NCBI GenBank assembly: GCA_946480605.1
Contig: CAMLKW010000068.1
Coordinates: forward strand, 1-18,447
Reading direction: 5' to 3'
DNA length: 18,447 bases
From: an uncultured Roseateles sp.
GTDB taxonomy: Bacteria; Pseudomonadota; Gammaproteobacteria; Burkholderiales; Burkholderiaceae
Shown here: one piece after another, positions 1 through 8,163 of the stretch
Layout: each line of letters opens with the position of its first letter
How positions within the stretch are numbered: the stretch's first letter is position 1
Program-made: the position numbers and the translations under genes
The notes under the pieces: generated by a model
Database searches by the model: none
Told to the model about the DNA's origin: nothing
Seen by the model: the letters and a program-made list of their open reading frames with translations, nothing else

Positions 1-586
1 AGTCGATGCCGTCGGGCGAGTGGTTGGTGTCGACCACGCCGATCACCGGAATGCCCAGCTTCTTGGCTTCGGCGACGGCAATCTTGTGATAGCCGACGTC
101 GATGACGAAGATGGCGTCGGGCAGCGCGGTCATGTCCTGGATGCCGCCGATGTTCTTTTCCAGCTTGGCGATGTCGCGCTGGAACAGCAGGGCTTCCTTC
201 TTGATCGCGGGCTGGGTGCCAGCCTCGACCTGGGCCTGCATGTCCTTCAGGTTCTTCAGCGAGGTCTTGACCGTCTTGAAGTTGGTCATCATGCCGCCCA
301 GCCAACGCGAGTCGACGTAGGGCATGCCGGCGCGCTGAGCTTCGGCGGCGATGAACTCACGGGCCTGGCGCTTGGTGCCGATCATCAGGATCGTGCCGCG
401 CTTGGCCGCCAGCGAGCGGACGAACTTCATCGCGTCCTGGAACGCGGGCAGCGTCTTTTCCAGGTTGATGATGTGGATCTTGTTGCGATGGCCGTAGATA
501 TACGGGGCCATCTTGGGGTTCCAGAAGCGGGTTTGGTGGCCGAAATGGACGCCGGCTTCCAGCATCTCGCGCATCGTGACAGACAT
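1..586 (-). CDS. rpsB: 30S ribosomal protein S2 (partial, 3' end beyond left edge)
   Basis: S2 is a small-subunit ribosomal protein that binds 16S rRNA at the head/body junction and helps recruit S1. About 195 residues are present; the C-terminus lies past the left edge. The N-terminus begins [20 protein letters not shown], and further in are [15 protein letters not shown] and the [11 protein letters not shown] segment, all hallmark S2 sequences. The frame stays open to base 1. The ATG at 584-586 is preceded on the minus strand by a strong purine-rich ribosome binding site (GAGGAAGA) about 4 nt upstream, so the start is secure. In most proteobacteria rpsB is followed by tsf (EF-Ts), which would lie outside this window. 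Transcription probably starts in the gap at 587-896, and S2 commonly represses its own leader. Identification is near certain. Confidence 0.98.
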   Translation of the reverse strand, partial: MSVTMREMLEAGVHFGHQTRFWNPKMAPYIYGHRNKIHIINLEKTLPAFQDAMKFVRSLAAKRGTILMIGTKRQAREFIAAEAQRAGMPYVDSRWLGGMMTNFKTVKTSLKNLKDMQAQVEAGTQPAIKKEALLFQRDIAKLEKNIGGIQDMTALPDAIFVIDVGYHKIAVAEAKKLGIPVIGVVDTNHSPDGID

Positions 587-896
587 GGGTCTTCCTCGAA
601 GGTTGGGTCTAAAATCCGGCCCGAATCGCGTTGCAGCGCCCGGAAACAACCGTTTCCTGAACACCGCAAGCCGCAACACCTTGATGTGGCCGGTTTGCGA
701 TTGATTGCAACGAAGGGCGCCGAACTCTCGGCCGCCTTCCTCACAACCGTCTTGCCGGGCCTGACCAGCGCGTGATTGCGCTGAGCCCTCCGGCAAAACC
801 CGCAGAGTATACACAATCCATGGCCTCCTCTCGCCGACGCCGCTGCGCGCCTGCCTGCATCACCGTCCAGCCGGCGCCCACCCCACGGGTGCCGCG
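587..896 (-). promoter_or_regulatory. rpsB leader and candidate promoter in a 310-nt divergent gap
   Basis: This is the gap between rpsB (minus) and the FAD oxidoreductase gene (plus). On the minus strand a good -10 box, TATACT, lies at 811-806 and is followed by a GC-rich stretch. The bases 16-18 nt further upstream (about 829-835) do not resemble TTGACA, so the -35 is poor. If this is the promoter, transcription would start near 799 and give an rpsB leader of roughly 210 nt. Leaders of that order are known for rpsB in gamma-proteobacteria, where S2 represses its own mRNA. I did not verify the conserved rpsB leader fold here. On the plus strand I see no convincing promoter or ribosome binding site for the gene starting at 897. 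Confidence 0.45.
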
Positions 897-2144
897 GTGA
901 GCCGTCACGTCGCCGTGGTGGGCGCGGGCCTGGCCGGTGTGACGACGGCCTACGAGCTGGCGGCGCTGGGCTGCCGGGTGCAGGTCTTCGAGCGCGGTGG
1001 CAGCGTGGCCGAACAGGCCAGCTTTGCCGGCAGCGCCCTGCTCTCGCCCTTTGTCCCCGGCCTGATAGCGGCCACGGACTCCGCACCGCTGTCCTGGCGC
1101 TGGCGCCGCTGGCGCGCCAGCCGCGAGGGTGGCGAGGCCGCCGCAGCGCTGGCCGCACTGAGCCAGCTGAGCCTGGCCCGCACCGCCGAGCTGCGCCAGA
1201 CGCTGGGCCTCGACGATGAGGCCAGCCAGGGTCTGCTCGTCGCAGTGGTCGACGCCAAGCGCCTGGCCGCCATCGAGTCCCGGCTGGAAGCCTGGAAGGC
1301 GCTGGGCCTGCAGGCGGAGCTGCTGGACGCCGATGCCGCGCGGCGGCGCGAACCGGGACTGAGCGGCGAGGCCCCGCTGGCCGGCGCGCTCGCGCTGGGC
1401 GGCGGCGCCGGCAATGCGCGCCTGTTCGCACAGCAACTGCGCCACCAGGCTCGCCGCCTGGGCGCGGGCTTTCGCTTTCACACCACCGTGCGCGCCATCA
1501 CGGCCGACGGCGCCGGCCTGACGCTGCGCCACGAGTACACGCCGCCCGCCGAAGCGCCCACCCGCACCGGCGAGCGCGAGGCGGGCGACACCCAACCCCA
1601 CGCGCCCGGCCCCCAGGACGAACACTTCGACGCCGTCGTGCTGTGCAACGGACTGGACGCCCCCGCCCTGCTGGGCCGGCGCCTGCCGCTGGCGGCCCAG
1701 CACGAGACCTCGGTCACGGCTCCGCTGCGCCTGCTCGAAGCCCACCCCGACCTGGGCCCCAGGGCCGCATGGGTGGACCTCGACCGCGGCCTGACCGTGA
1801 CCCGCACGGGTCAGCGCGTCCGGGTCAGCGGCGGCCTGGCCGTCACCGGCGCCCGCGGCCGCCATGCCCCCGACTTCGAGGCCTTGCACCGCGGCCTGCA
1901 GCATTGGTTCGCAGGCTCGGTGCAGCACCAGCAGGTCCAGCAGGGCCAGAGCCGCCGCGCGCTGGCGCCGGACGGCCTGCCGCTGCTGGGCGCCAGCGGC
2001 AAGCCAGGCCTGTGGCTGAACCTCTCCCCGGGCGGCCATGGCTGGGGCCTGGCCTGCGGCGCGGCCCAGGCCCTGGCGCAGCAGATCGGCGGCCTGGCAC
2101 CCGCGCTGGACATCGGGCCGCTGGGCCCGCAGCGGCTGGCCTAA
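897..2144 (+). CDS. FAD-dependent oxidoreductase, DadA/DAO family
   Basis: This 415-residue protein is probably a flavin-dependent amine or amino-acid oxidoreductase related to D-amino acid dehydrogenase (DadA), which deaminates D-amino acids and passes electrons to the respiratory chain. The N-terminus has the FAD dinucleotide-binding fold VAVVGAGLAG (GAGLAG at 9-14) followed by an ERGG acidic strand end near residue 32. Near the C-terminus are the family's APDGLPLLG and GGHGWGLACGAAQ segments, which match the DadA pattern of PDGLP followed by GHG...ACG. A Pro/Glu/Arg-rich stretch around 215-245 looks like a family-variable insertion. The GTG at 897 is chosen because the Rossmann motif begins only four residues later. 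There is no clear Shine-Dalgarno, so the start is less certain than the frame. The next gene, nnr, begins 10 nt downstream and is probably co-transcribed. The substrate cannot be read from sequence; a dadA symbol would be over-claiming. Confidence 0.85.
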   Translation: MSRHVAVVGAGLAGVTTAYELAALGCRVQVFERGGSVAEQASFAGSALLSPFVPGLIAATDSAPLSWRWRRWRASREGGEAAAALAALSQLSLARTAELRQTLGLDDEASQGLLVAVVDAKRLAAIESRLEAWKALGLQAELLDADAARRREPGLSGEAPLAGALALGGGAGNARLFAQQLRHQARRLGAGFRFHTTVRAITADGAGLTLRHEYTPPAEAPTRTGEREAGDTQPHAPGPQDEHFDAVVLCNGLDAPALLGRRLPLAAQHETSVTAPLRLLEAHPDLGPRAAWVDLDRGLTVTRTGQRVRVSGGLAVTGARGRHAPDFEALHRGLQHWFAGSVQHQQVQQGQSRRALAPDGLPLLGASGKPGLWLNLSPGGHGWGLACGAAQALAQQIGGLAPALDIGPLGPQRLA

Positions 2145-2154
2145 GCTTGCGGGC

Positions 2155-3507
2155 ATGCACGCGCTGCTGCCCACCACCGCCTCGCTGCCGCTGTTCGACG
2201 TCGCCGCCAGCCGGCGCATCGAGACGCGCGCCCTCGTCCACACGCCCGATCTGATGGAGCGCGCCGGCCTGTCGGTGGCCAAGCTGGCGCTGGCGCTGCG
2301 ACGCACCGCCGGACCGGTCTGGGTGGTCTGCGGCCCGGGCAACAACGGCGGCGACGGACTCATCGCCGCACGCCACCTGGCCGCAGCGGGCCTGCCGGTC
2401 CATGTCGGCCACGACGCGCCGCGGCAGCCGTCTCTCGTCATTGACGCGCTGCTGGGCCTGGGCCTGAACCGCCCGCCCTCCCCCAACATGCAGGCCACCA
2501 TGGCCGCGATGCAGGCCTGCGGCGCCCCCATCCTGGCCGTGGACCTGCCCAGCGGCCTGCTGGCCGACACCGGCCAGGCCGCCGGCGGGCACGCCGTGTG
2601 CGCCGACCACACGCTGGCGCTGCTGACGCTCAAGCCTGGCCTCTTCACCGGCGAAGGGCGGGCGCACTGCGGCCGCCTCTGGTTCGACGACCTCGGCATC
2701 CCGCCCGACGAGCCGCCCACGGCCGACCTGCTCGGGACCGCCGCGCCACCGGTGCGCGGCCCGACCAGCCACAAGGGCAGCCATGGTCAGGTGCTGGTGA
2801 TGGGCGGCGCGCCGGGCATGCAGGGGGCCGCCCGGCTGGCCGCGCGCGCCGCGCTGGCCTGTGGCGCCGGGCGGGTCTACCTGGACCTGCCAGGCGCCGC
2901 CGCCGACGCGCCCGCCGACCCGGGCCGGCCCGAGCTGATGCGCGGCGCACTGGCGGAGCTGCCGCAGGCCGTCGGCGTCGTCGGATGCGGCGCGGGCCCG
3001 GCCGTGGCCGACGCACTGCCCGCGCTGCTGCAGACCCTGCCCCGGCTCATCCTCGACGCCGACGCGCTGAATGCCGTCGCGGCAGATGCCGCGCTGCAGG
3101 CGCTGTTGCGCGCGCGCGCCGCGGGCTCGACGCTGCTGACGCCGCATCCGCTGGAAGCCGCGCGGCTGCTGGGGCGCGATACGGCGGACATCCAGTCCGA
3201 CCGCCTTGGCGCCGCGCAGGCGCTGGCCCGGCAGCTGGGCTGCACCGTGGTGTTGAAGGGCGCGGGCAGCGTCATCGCATCGCCCGGCGAGCGGCCCGCG
3301 ATCTGCGCCAGCGGCGGCCCGGCACTGGCGACGGCCGGCAGCGGCGACGTGCTGGCCGGCTGGCTGGGCGGCCTGTGGGCCCAGCAGCCGGCCACCCGCG
3401 CCCACGGCATCGCCTGCGCAGGCGTCGATGCCCACGGGCGCGCAGGCGAGGTCGACGGCGTGTTGCGCGCCGCCGACCTCGTCGAGCGCCTCGCGACGCG
3501 GCGCTGA
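2155..3507 (+). CDS. nnr: Bifunctional NAD(P)H-hydrate epimerase / ADP-dependent dehydratase
   Basis: Nnr repairs damaged NADHX and NADPHX. The N-terminal YjeF_N domain epimerises R- and S-forms, and the C-terminal carbohydrate-kinase-like domain dehydrates S-NAD(P)HX using ADP. The 450-residue protein has GPGNNGGDG at 60-68 and AVDLPSG at 128-134 (epimerase), then SHKGSHG at 205-211, LTPHPLEAARLLG at 328-340, VLKGAG at 366-371 and LATAGSGDVLAG at 391-402 (dehydratase). The ATG at 2155 is preferred over an in-frame start 39 codons upstream, which would lie inside the preceding gene. The protein is shorter than the E. coli homologue (about 515). About 30 residues normally found before the IDALLG motif are missing, and the usual Asn before the ATAGSGD loop is Gly (ASGGPALATAGS). 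It follows the FAD oxidoreductase by 10 nt and ends 3 nt from the convergent rnr. Confidence 0.92.
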   Translation: MHALLPTTASLPLFDVAASRRIETRALVHTPDLMERAGLSVAKLALALRRTAGPVWVVCGPGNNGGDGLIAARHLAAAGLPVHVGHDAPRQPSLVIDALLGLGLNRPPSPNMQATMAAMQACGAPILAVDLPSGLLADTGQAAGGHAVCADHTLALLTLKPGLFTGEGRAHCGRLWFDDLGIPPDEPPTADLLGTAAPPVRGPTSHKGSHGQVLVMGGAPGMQGAARLAARAALACGAGRVYLDLPGAAADAPADPGRPELMRGALAELPQAVGVVGCGAGPAVADALPALLQTLPRLILDADALNAVAADAALQALLRARAAGSTLLTPHPLEAARLLGRDTADIQSDRLGAAQALARQLGCTVVLKGAGSVIASPGERPAICASGGPALATAGSGDVLAGWLGGLWAQQPATRAHGIACAGVDAHGRAGEVDGVLRAADLVERLATRR

Positions 3508-3516
3508 AGCTCAGCG
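3502..3516. repeat. Small inverted repeat holding both stop codons of the convergent nnr and rnr
   Basis: CGCTGA (3502-3507), a 3-nt loop and TCAGCG (3511-3516) form a 6-bp palindrome. The TGA stop of nnr lies in the left arm and the TGA stop of rnr lies in the right arm on the other strand. The two genes are only 3 nt apart, with no T-tract. It could be a short bidirectional end signal, or only the consequence of two TGA codons facing each other. Confidence 0.35.
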
Positions 3517-5817
3517 GCGCTTGCGTGTCGCCGACTTGGCCGCCGTCTTCTTGGCCGCCTTGGTGGCCGCACGCTTGGCCGCCTGCTGCGCGGCCTTTAC
3601 CGGGTGCAGGCCGGCGACGACTTCCTTGCGGCTCTTCTTCACGTCACGGTCGGCCTGACGGACCTCGTCCAGCGCCTCGACCGCGGTCTTGGGTGCGCGC
3701 TTCTTGGCCGGCGACTTGGCCGCAGGCTTTGCCGAGCGGCTCAGCAGGCGAGCCTCGTCGGCATCGCGAACCAGGCGGAAGTCGATGCGCCGACCGTCCA
3801 GGTCCACCCGGCTGACCTGCACCTGCACGCGCGCGCCGGTCGCGTAGCGGATGCCGGTACGCTCGCCGCGCAGTTCCTGGCGCACGTCGTCGAACTTGAA
3901 GTACTCGCCGCCCAGCTCGGTGATGTGCACCAGCCCTTCGACATAGAGCGCATCCAGCTGCACGAACAGGCCGAACGACGTGACGGCGCTGACCGTGCCG
4001 GCGAATTCCTCGCCCAGGCGGTCGCGCATGTAGCGGCACTTCAGCCAGGCCTCGACGTCGCGGCTGGCCTCGTCGGCGCGGCGCTCGTTGGCGCTGCAGT
4101 GCGCGCCGACGACCTCCCAGCGCTCGGCCTCGTTGCGGGCCTCCGCCGGGTTGGGCGGCGCCGCGCGGCCGGGGCGCTTGGGCGCCTGCGGCACCTTCAT
4201 CTTGGCCGCGTCCAGCGTGTAGCGCTTGCTCGCCAACAGCGCCTTGATGACGCGGTGGACCAGCAGGTCGGGATAGCGCCGGATCGGGCTGGTGAAGTGG
4301 GTGTAGGCCGGATAGGCCAGGCCGAAGTGGCCGGAGTTGGTGCCCGTGTAGATGGCCTGCTGCATGGAGCGCAGCAGCATCTGGTGGATCTGCTGCGCGT
4401 CGGGCCGCTCCTTCGTGGCCTCGGCCAACTGCTGGAACTCGCGCGGCGCCGGGTCGTCGGAAATGCCCATGCCTATGCCCAGCGAGCGCAGATAGGCCTG
4501 CAGCGTCTGGCGCTTCTCGGGCGTGGGGCCCTCGTGCACGCGATACAGCGCATGGTGCTTGTTCGACTGGATGAAGTCCGCCGAGCAGGTGTTGGCGGCC
4601 AGCATGGCCTCCTCGATCAGCCGGTGCGCCTCGTTGCGCGTGCGCGGGATGATCTTCTCGATGCGGCCGTTGTCGTCGCAGACGATCTGCGTCTCGGTGG
4701 TCTCGAAGTCGATGGCGCCGCGGCGCTGGCGCTCCGACAGCAGCGCGCGGTAGACCTCGTGCAGATGCAGCAGGTGCGGCACCAGCTCGCGGCGCTTGGC
4801 GGCCTCGAGGCCGTGCGTGTTGCCCAGGATGGCGGCCACCTCGGTGTAGGTGAAGCGCGCATGCGAGCAGATGACGGCCGGGTAGAACTGGTAGGCGCTG
4901 ACGACACCGTCGCTGGACACCAGCATGTCGCAGACCATGCTGAGCCGGTCCTCGTAGGGGTTCAGCGAGCACAGGCCGTTGGACAGCTTCTCCGGCAGCA
5001 TGGGGATGACGCGTCGCGGGAAGTAGACCGACGTGGCGCGCTCGTAGGCGTCGCCATCCAGGGCCTCGCCCGGCTTCACGTAGTGCGACACGTCGGCGAT
5101 GGCGACCAGCAGGCGCCAGCCTTCGAAGGCCTTCTTGCCGCGCCCCTGCTTGAAGGGCTCGCAGTAGACGGCATCGTCGAAGTCGCGCGCGTCCTCGCCG
5201 TCGATGGTGACCAGGGGCACGTCACGCAGGTCGATGCGGTGCTTGAGGTCGGCGGCGCGCAACTTCTCGGGCAGCTTGGCGCTCTGCGCCAGCGTCTCGG
5301 GACTGAATCGGTGCGGCACGTCGTACTTGCGCACGGCGATCTCGATCTCCATGCCGGGATCGTCGATCTCGCCCAGCACCTCGACCACGCGGCCGACGGG
5401 CTGCGAGTACAGCGACGGCGGCTCGGTCAGCTCGACGGCGACAACCTGCCCGGCGGTCGCATTGGCGATGCCGTTCTTCGGGATCAGGATGTCCTGGCCC
5501 ATGCGCCGGTCCTCGGGCGCGACCAGCCAGACGCCTGACTCCAGCAGCAGCCGGCCGATGATGGGGCGCTTCTTGCGGTCAAGGATTTCGAGCACCTTGC
5601 CCTCGGGGCGACCACGCTTGTCGAAGCGGGTCACGCGCACGCGCAGGCGATCGCCGTGCATGACGGCGTGGGTCTCTTGCGAGGACAGGTAGATGTCGGC
5701 CGAACCATCGTCGGGGATCAGGAAGCCGTGACCATCGCGATGGCCCTGCAGCGTGCCTTCGACTTCGCCGAGCAGGCCGGCGCCATCGGCGTTGGAGGTG
5801 TGATTTGCGTTTTTCAA
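3511..5817 (-). CDS. rnr: Ribonuclease R, 3'-5' exoribonuclease
   Basis: RNase R degrades structured RNA 3' to 5' and takes part in rRNA quality control and trans-translation. The 768-residue protein has N-terminal cold-shock-type RNA-binding domains (about 15-165) and an RNB catalytic domain with TIDGEDARDFDDAV at 204-217. By comparison with RNase II, D206, D212, D214 and D215 are the metal-binding aspartates. The FTSPIRRYPDLLVHR motif is at 508-522 and an S1 domain spans about 603-682. From residue 690 there is a Lys/Ala/Arg-rich basic tail, as in other RNase R proteins. The start is odd. The first usable codon is TTG at 5815-5817, there is no ATG between it and the upstream in-frame stop, and no close Shine-Dalgarno is visible. 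This start sits inside the promoter of the divergent tRNA-Leu gene. The function is secure; the exact N-terminus is not. Confidence 0.96.
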   Translation of the reverse strand: MKNANHTSNADGAGLLGEVEGTLQGHRDGHGFLIPDDGSADIYLSSQETHAVMHGDRLRVRVTRFDKRGRPEGKVLEILDRKKRPIIGRLLLESGVWLVAPEDRRMGQDILIPKNGIANATAGQVVAVELTEPPSLYSQPVGRVVEVLGEIDDPGMEIEIAVRKYDVPHRFSPETLAQSAKLPEKLRAADLKHRIDLRDVPLVTIDGEDARDFDDAVYCEPFKQGRGKKAFEGWRLLVAIADVSHYVKPGEALDGDAYERATSVYFPRRVIPMLPEKLSNGLCSLNPYEDRLSMVCDMLVSSDGVVSAYQFYPAVICSHARFTYTEVAAILGNTHGLEAAKRRELVPHLLHLHEVYRALLSERQRRGAIDFETTETQIVCDDNGRIEKIIPRTRNEAHRLIEEAMLAANTCSADFIQSNKHHALYRVHEGPTPEKRQTLQAYLRSLGIGMGISDDPAPREFQQLAEATKERPDAQQIHQMLLRSMQQAIYTGTNSGHFGLAYPAYTHFTSPIRRYPDLLVHRVIKALLASKRYTLDAAKMKVPQAPKRPGRAAPPNPAEARNEAERWEVVGAHCSANERRADEASRDVEAWLKCRYMRDRLGEEFAGTVSAVTSFGLFVQLDALYVEGLVHITELGGEYFKFDDVRQELRGERTGIRYATGARVQVQVSRVDLDGRRIDFRLVRDADEARLLSRSAKPAAKSPAKKRAPKTAVEALDEVRQADRDVKKSRKEVVAGLHPVKAAQQAAKRAATKAAKKTAAKSATRKRR

Positions 5818-5834
5818 GTTTTTGATGCTATAGT
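5805..5834 (+). promoter_or_regulatory. Candidate promoter of tRNA-Leu(CAG)
   Basis: A -10 box TATAGT (5829-5834) follows a -35-like TTGCGT (5805-5810) with an 18-nt spacer. The bases just after the -10 (CCGCGC) form a GC-rich discriminator, typical of stringently controlled stable-RNA promoters. Transcription would start near 5841, leaving a precursor leader of about 45 nt before the tRNA. CTATAG is self-complementary, so the same bases also offer a weak -10 on the minus strand, facing rnr. The -35 match is only partial. Confidence 0.55.
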
Positions 5835-5885
5835 CCGCGCTTTCCTGAAACGGCCCAGGACTTCAACAGAAGTCTTGAGCACCTT

Positions 5886-5947
<62 letters not shown>

Positions 5948-5970
<23 letters not shown>

Positions 5971-6040
5971 AAACAAAAGCAAAAAGGCCGACGCGCAAGC
6001 GTCGGCCTTTTTGCTTTTGGTGCCCAGGAGAGGACTCGAA
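5948..6040. repeat. Imperfect palindrome: tRNA-Leu 3' end mirrored across the terminator
   Basis: The terminator hairpin is the centre of a longer inverted repeat. The left arm (5948-5994) is the tRNA T loop, T-stem 3' strand, acceptor 3' strand and CCA, followed by the trailer. The right arm (5999-6040) is its reverse complement, with one 5-nt bulge in the left arm at the A-rich trailer. Bases 6021-6040 are an exact reverse complement of 5948-5967 (20 of 20), and the match stops abruptly at the first base of the T loop. Fold-back template switching at the terminator could produce this arrangement. Confidence 0.9.
5974..6019. terminator. Strong bidirectional intrinsic terminator (21-bp stem, GCAA tetraloop)
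   Basis: A perfect 21-bp stem (5974-5994 with 5999-6019) closes a GCAA tetraloop of the stable GNRA class (5995-5998). The GC core GGCCGACGC/GCGTCGGCC is flanked by A runs on one side and T runs on the other, so it can end transcripts from either strand. It serves the tRNA-Leu gene on the plus strand and the purA/phosphoribosyltransferase transcript on the minus strand, which converge here. Confidence 0.93.
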
Positions 6041-6233
6041 GGGTTTGTCGCCGGGACCGAGGGCAAGCCCTGCGGCTTGCCTGACACCAGCCGAAGGTTC
6101 TGCGCATGCAGGCGCAGAACCGGCAAACCGGGGTCGCGGGACGTGACCGAGTCCCCGACGATGGGCCCTCGACGGGCCCGTCGTCGAGTGGTGGCACAAA
6201 CCGAGCTTCGAGTCGTGCCACTCGCCCACCTCC
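6041..6233 (-). other. Hairpin-dense non-coding region downstream of the phosphoribosyltransferase gene
   Basis: Almost every base from 6042 to 6224 can be placed in a local stem. There are hairpins at 6062-6069/6074-6081 (8 bp), 6096-6105/6112-6121 (10 bp perfect), 6138-6142/6151-6155 (5 bp), 6156-6168/6174-6186 (13 bp with one G-T) and 6185-6197/6215-6224 (10 bp with a 3-nt bulge). An outer stem of 6042-6052 with 6122-6129 (8 bp, 3-nt bulge) encloses the first two and makes a three-way junction. The stems do not share a sequence, so this is not a simple repeat array. On the minus strand the region would be the 3' untranslated part of the purA/PRTase mRNA, before the terminator at 5974-6019. 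I see no supported gene in it. Confidence 0.7.
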
Positions 6234-6755
6234 TCAAACGACGAATTTCTTCGCCAGCGCTTCAGGCCCCATGCCGTCGTACTCCTCGAACGGCTGATGG
6301 ATCCATGGCGAGGTTTCCAGCATCTCGCAGTAGTAGTCCGGCGTGTAGGCCGAGACCTGCTTGGTCCAGATGACCGCGGAGCGCAGTTCGGTGATGGCCG
6401 GCATGCCGCGCAGGCGCTCGACGACCGCCTTCAGCGTGACGCCGGAGTCGGCCAAATCATCCACCAGCAGCACGCGGCCGGCCAGTTCGCCCTTGGGCAT
6501 GGTGATGTACTTGGCCATGTCCAGGCGGCCCTGGATGGTGCCGGCCTCGGCACGGTAGGAACTGGTGGACATGATGCCCAGCGGCTTGTCGAACACGCGC
6601 GACAGCACGTCGCCCGGGCGCATGCCGCCACGGGCCAGGCACAGGATCTGGTCGAACTCCCAGCCCGAGGCGTGCACCTTCAGTGCCAGGCGCTCGGTCA
6701 GCAGGTGGTACTCGTCCCAGGACACGTAGAGGTGTTTGCCGTCGTCGGTCAACAT
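6234..6755 (-). CDS. Purine-type phosphoribosyltransferase (Gpt/Hpt-like)
   Basis: This 173-residue type I phosphoribosyltransferase probably salvages hypoxanthine, guanine or xanthine by transferring them to PRPP in the cytoplasm. The PRPP-binding motif VLLVDDLADSGVTL is at 95-108, and an ARGGMRPGD segment follows the first strand at 41-49, as in the xanthine-guanine PRTase group. The ATG at 6753-6755 is chosen over a longer frame reaching 6878. That extension would overlap purA, whereas this start has GGAGA about 10 nt upstream. The gene lies 31 nt after purA and is probably co-transcribed, which fits a purine role: PurA makes AMP from IMP and this enzyme can refill IMP or GMP. Base specificity cannot be told from sequence. 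Its stop is followed by the hairpin-rich 3' region. Confidence 0.9.
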   Translation of the reverse strand: MLTDDGKHLYVSWDEYHLLTERLALKVHASGWEFDQILCLARGGMRPGDVLSRVFDKPLGIMSTSSYRAEAGTIQGRLDMAKYITMPKGELAGRVLLVDDLADSGVTLKAVVERLRGMPAITELRSAVIWTKQVSAYTPDYYCEMLETSPWIHQPFEEYDGMGPEALAKKFVV

Positions 6756-6786
6756 GGTGGTGTCGTCTCCGGTGGTGTGATGGTGA

Positions 6787-8163
<1,377 letters not shown>

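Noticed and set aside
741..3435. Long minus-strand open frames (up to 677 codons) over the FAD oxidoreductase and nnr genes
   Set aside because: They are Arg/Ala/Gln-rich shadows of two genes with clear cofactor-binding and catalytic motifs on the plus strand.
3604..5538. A 644-codon plus-strand open frame
   Set aside because: It is the antisense shadow of rnr, whose catalytic motifs are unambiguous; no known domain is visible in the shadow.
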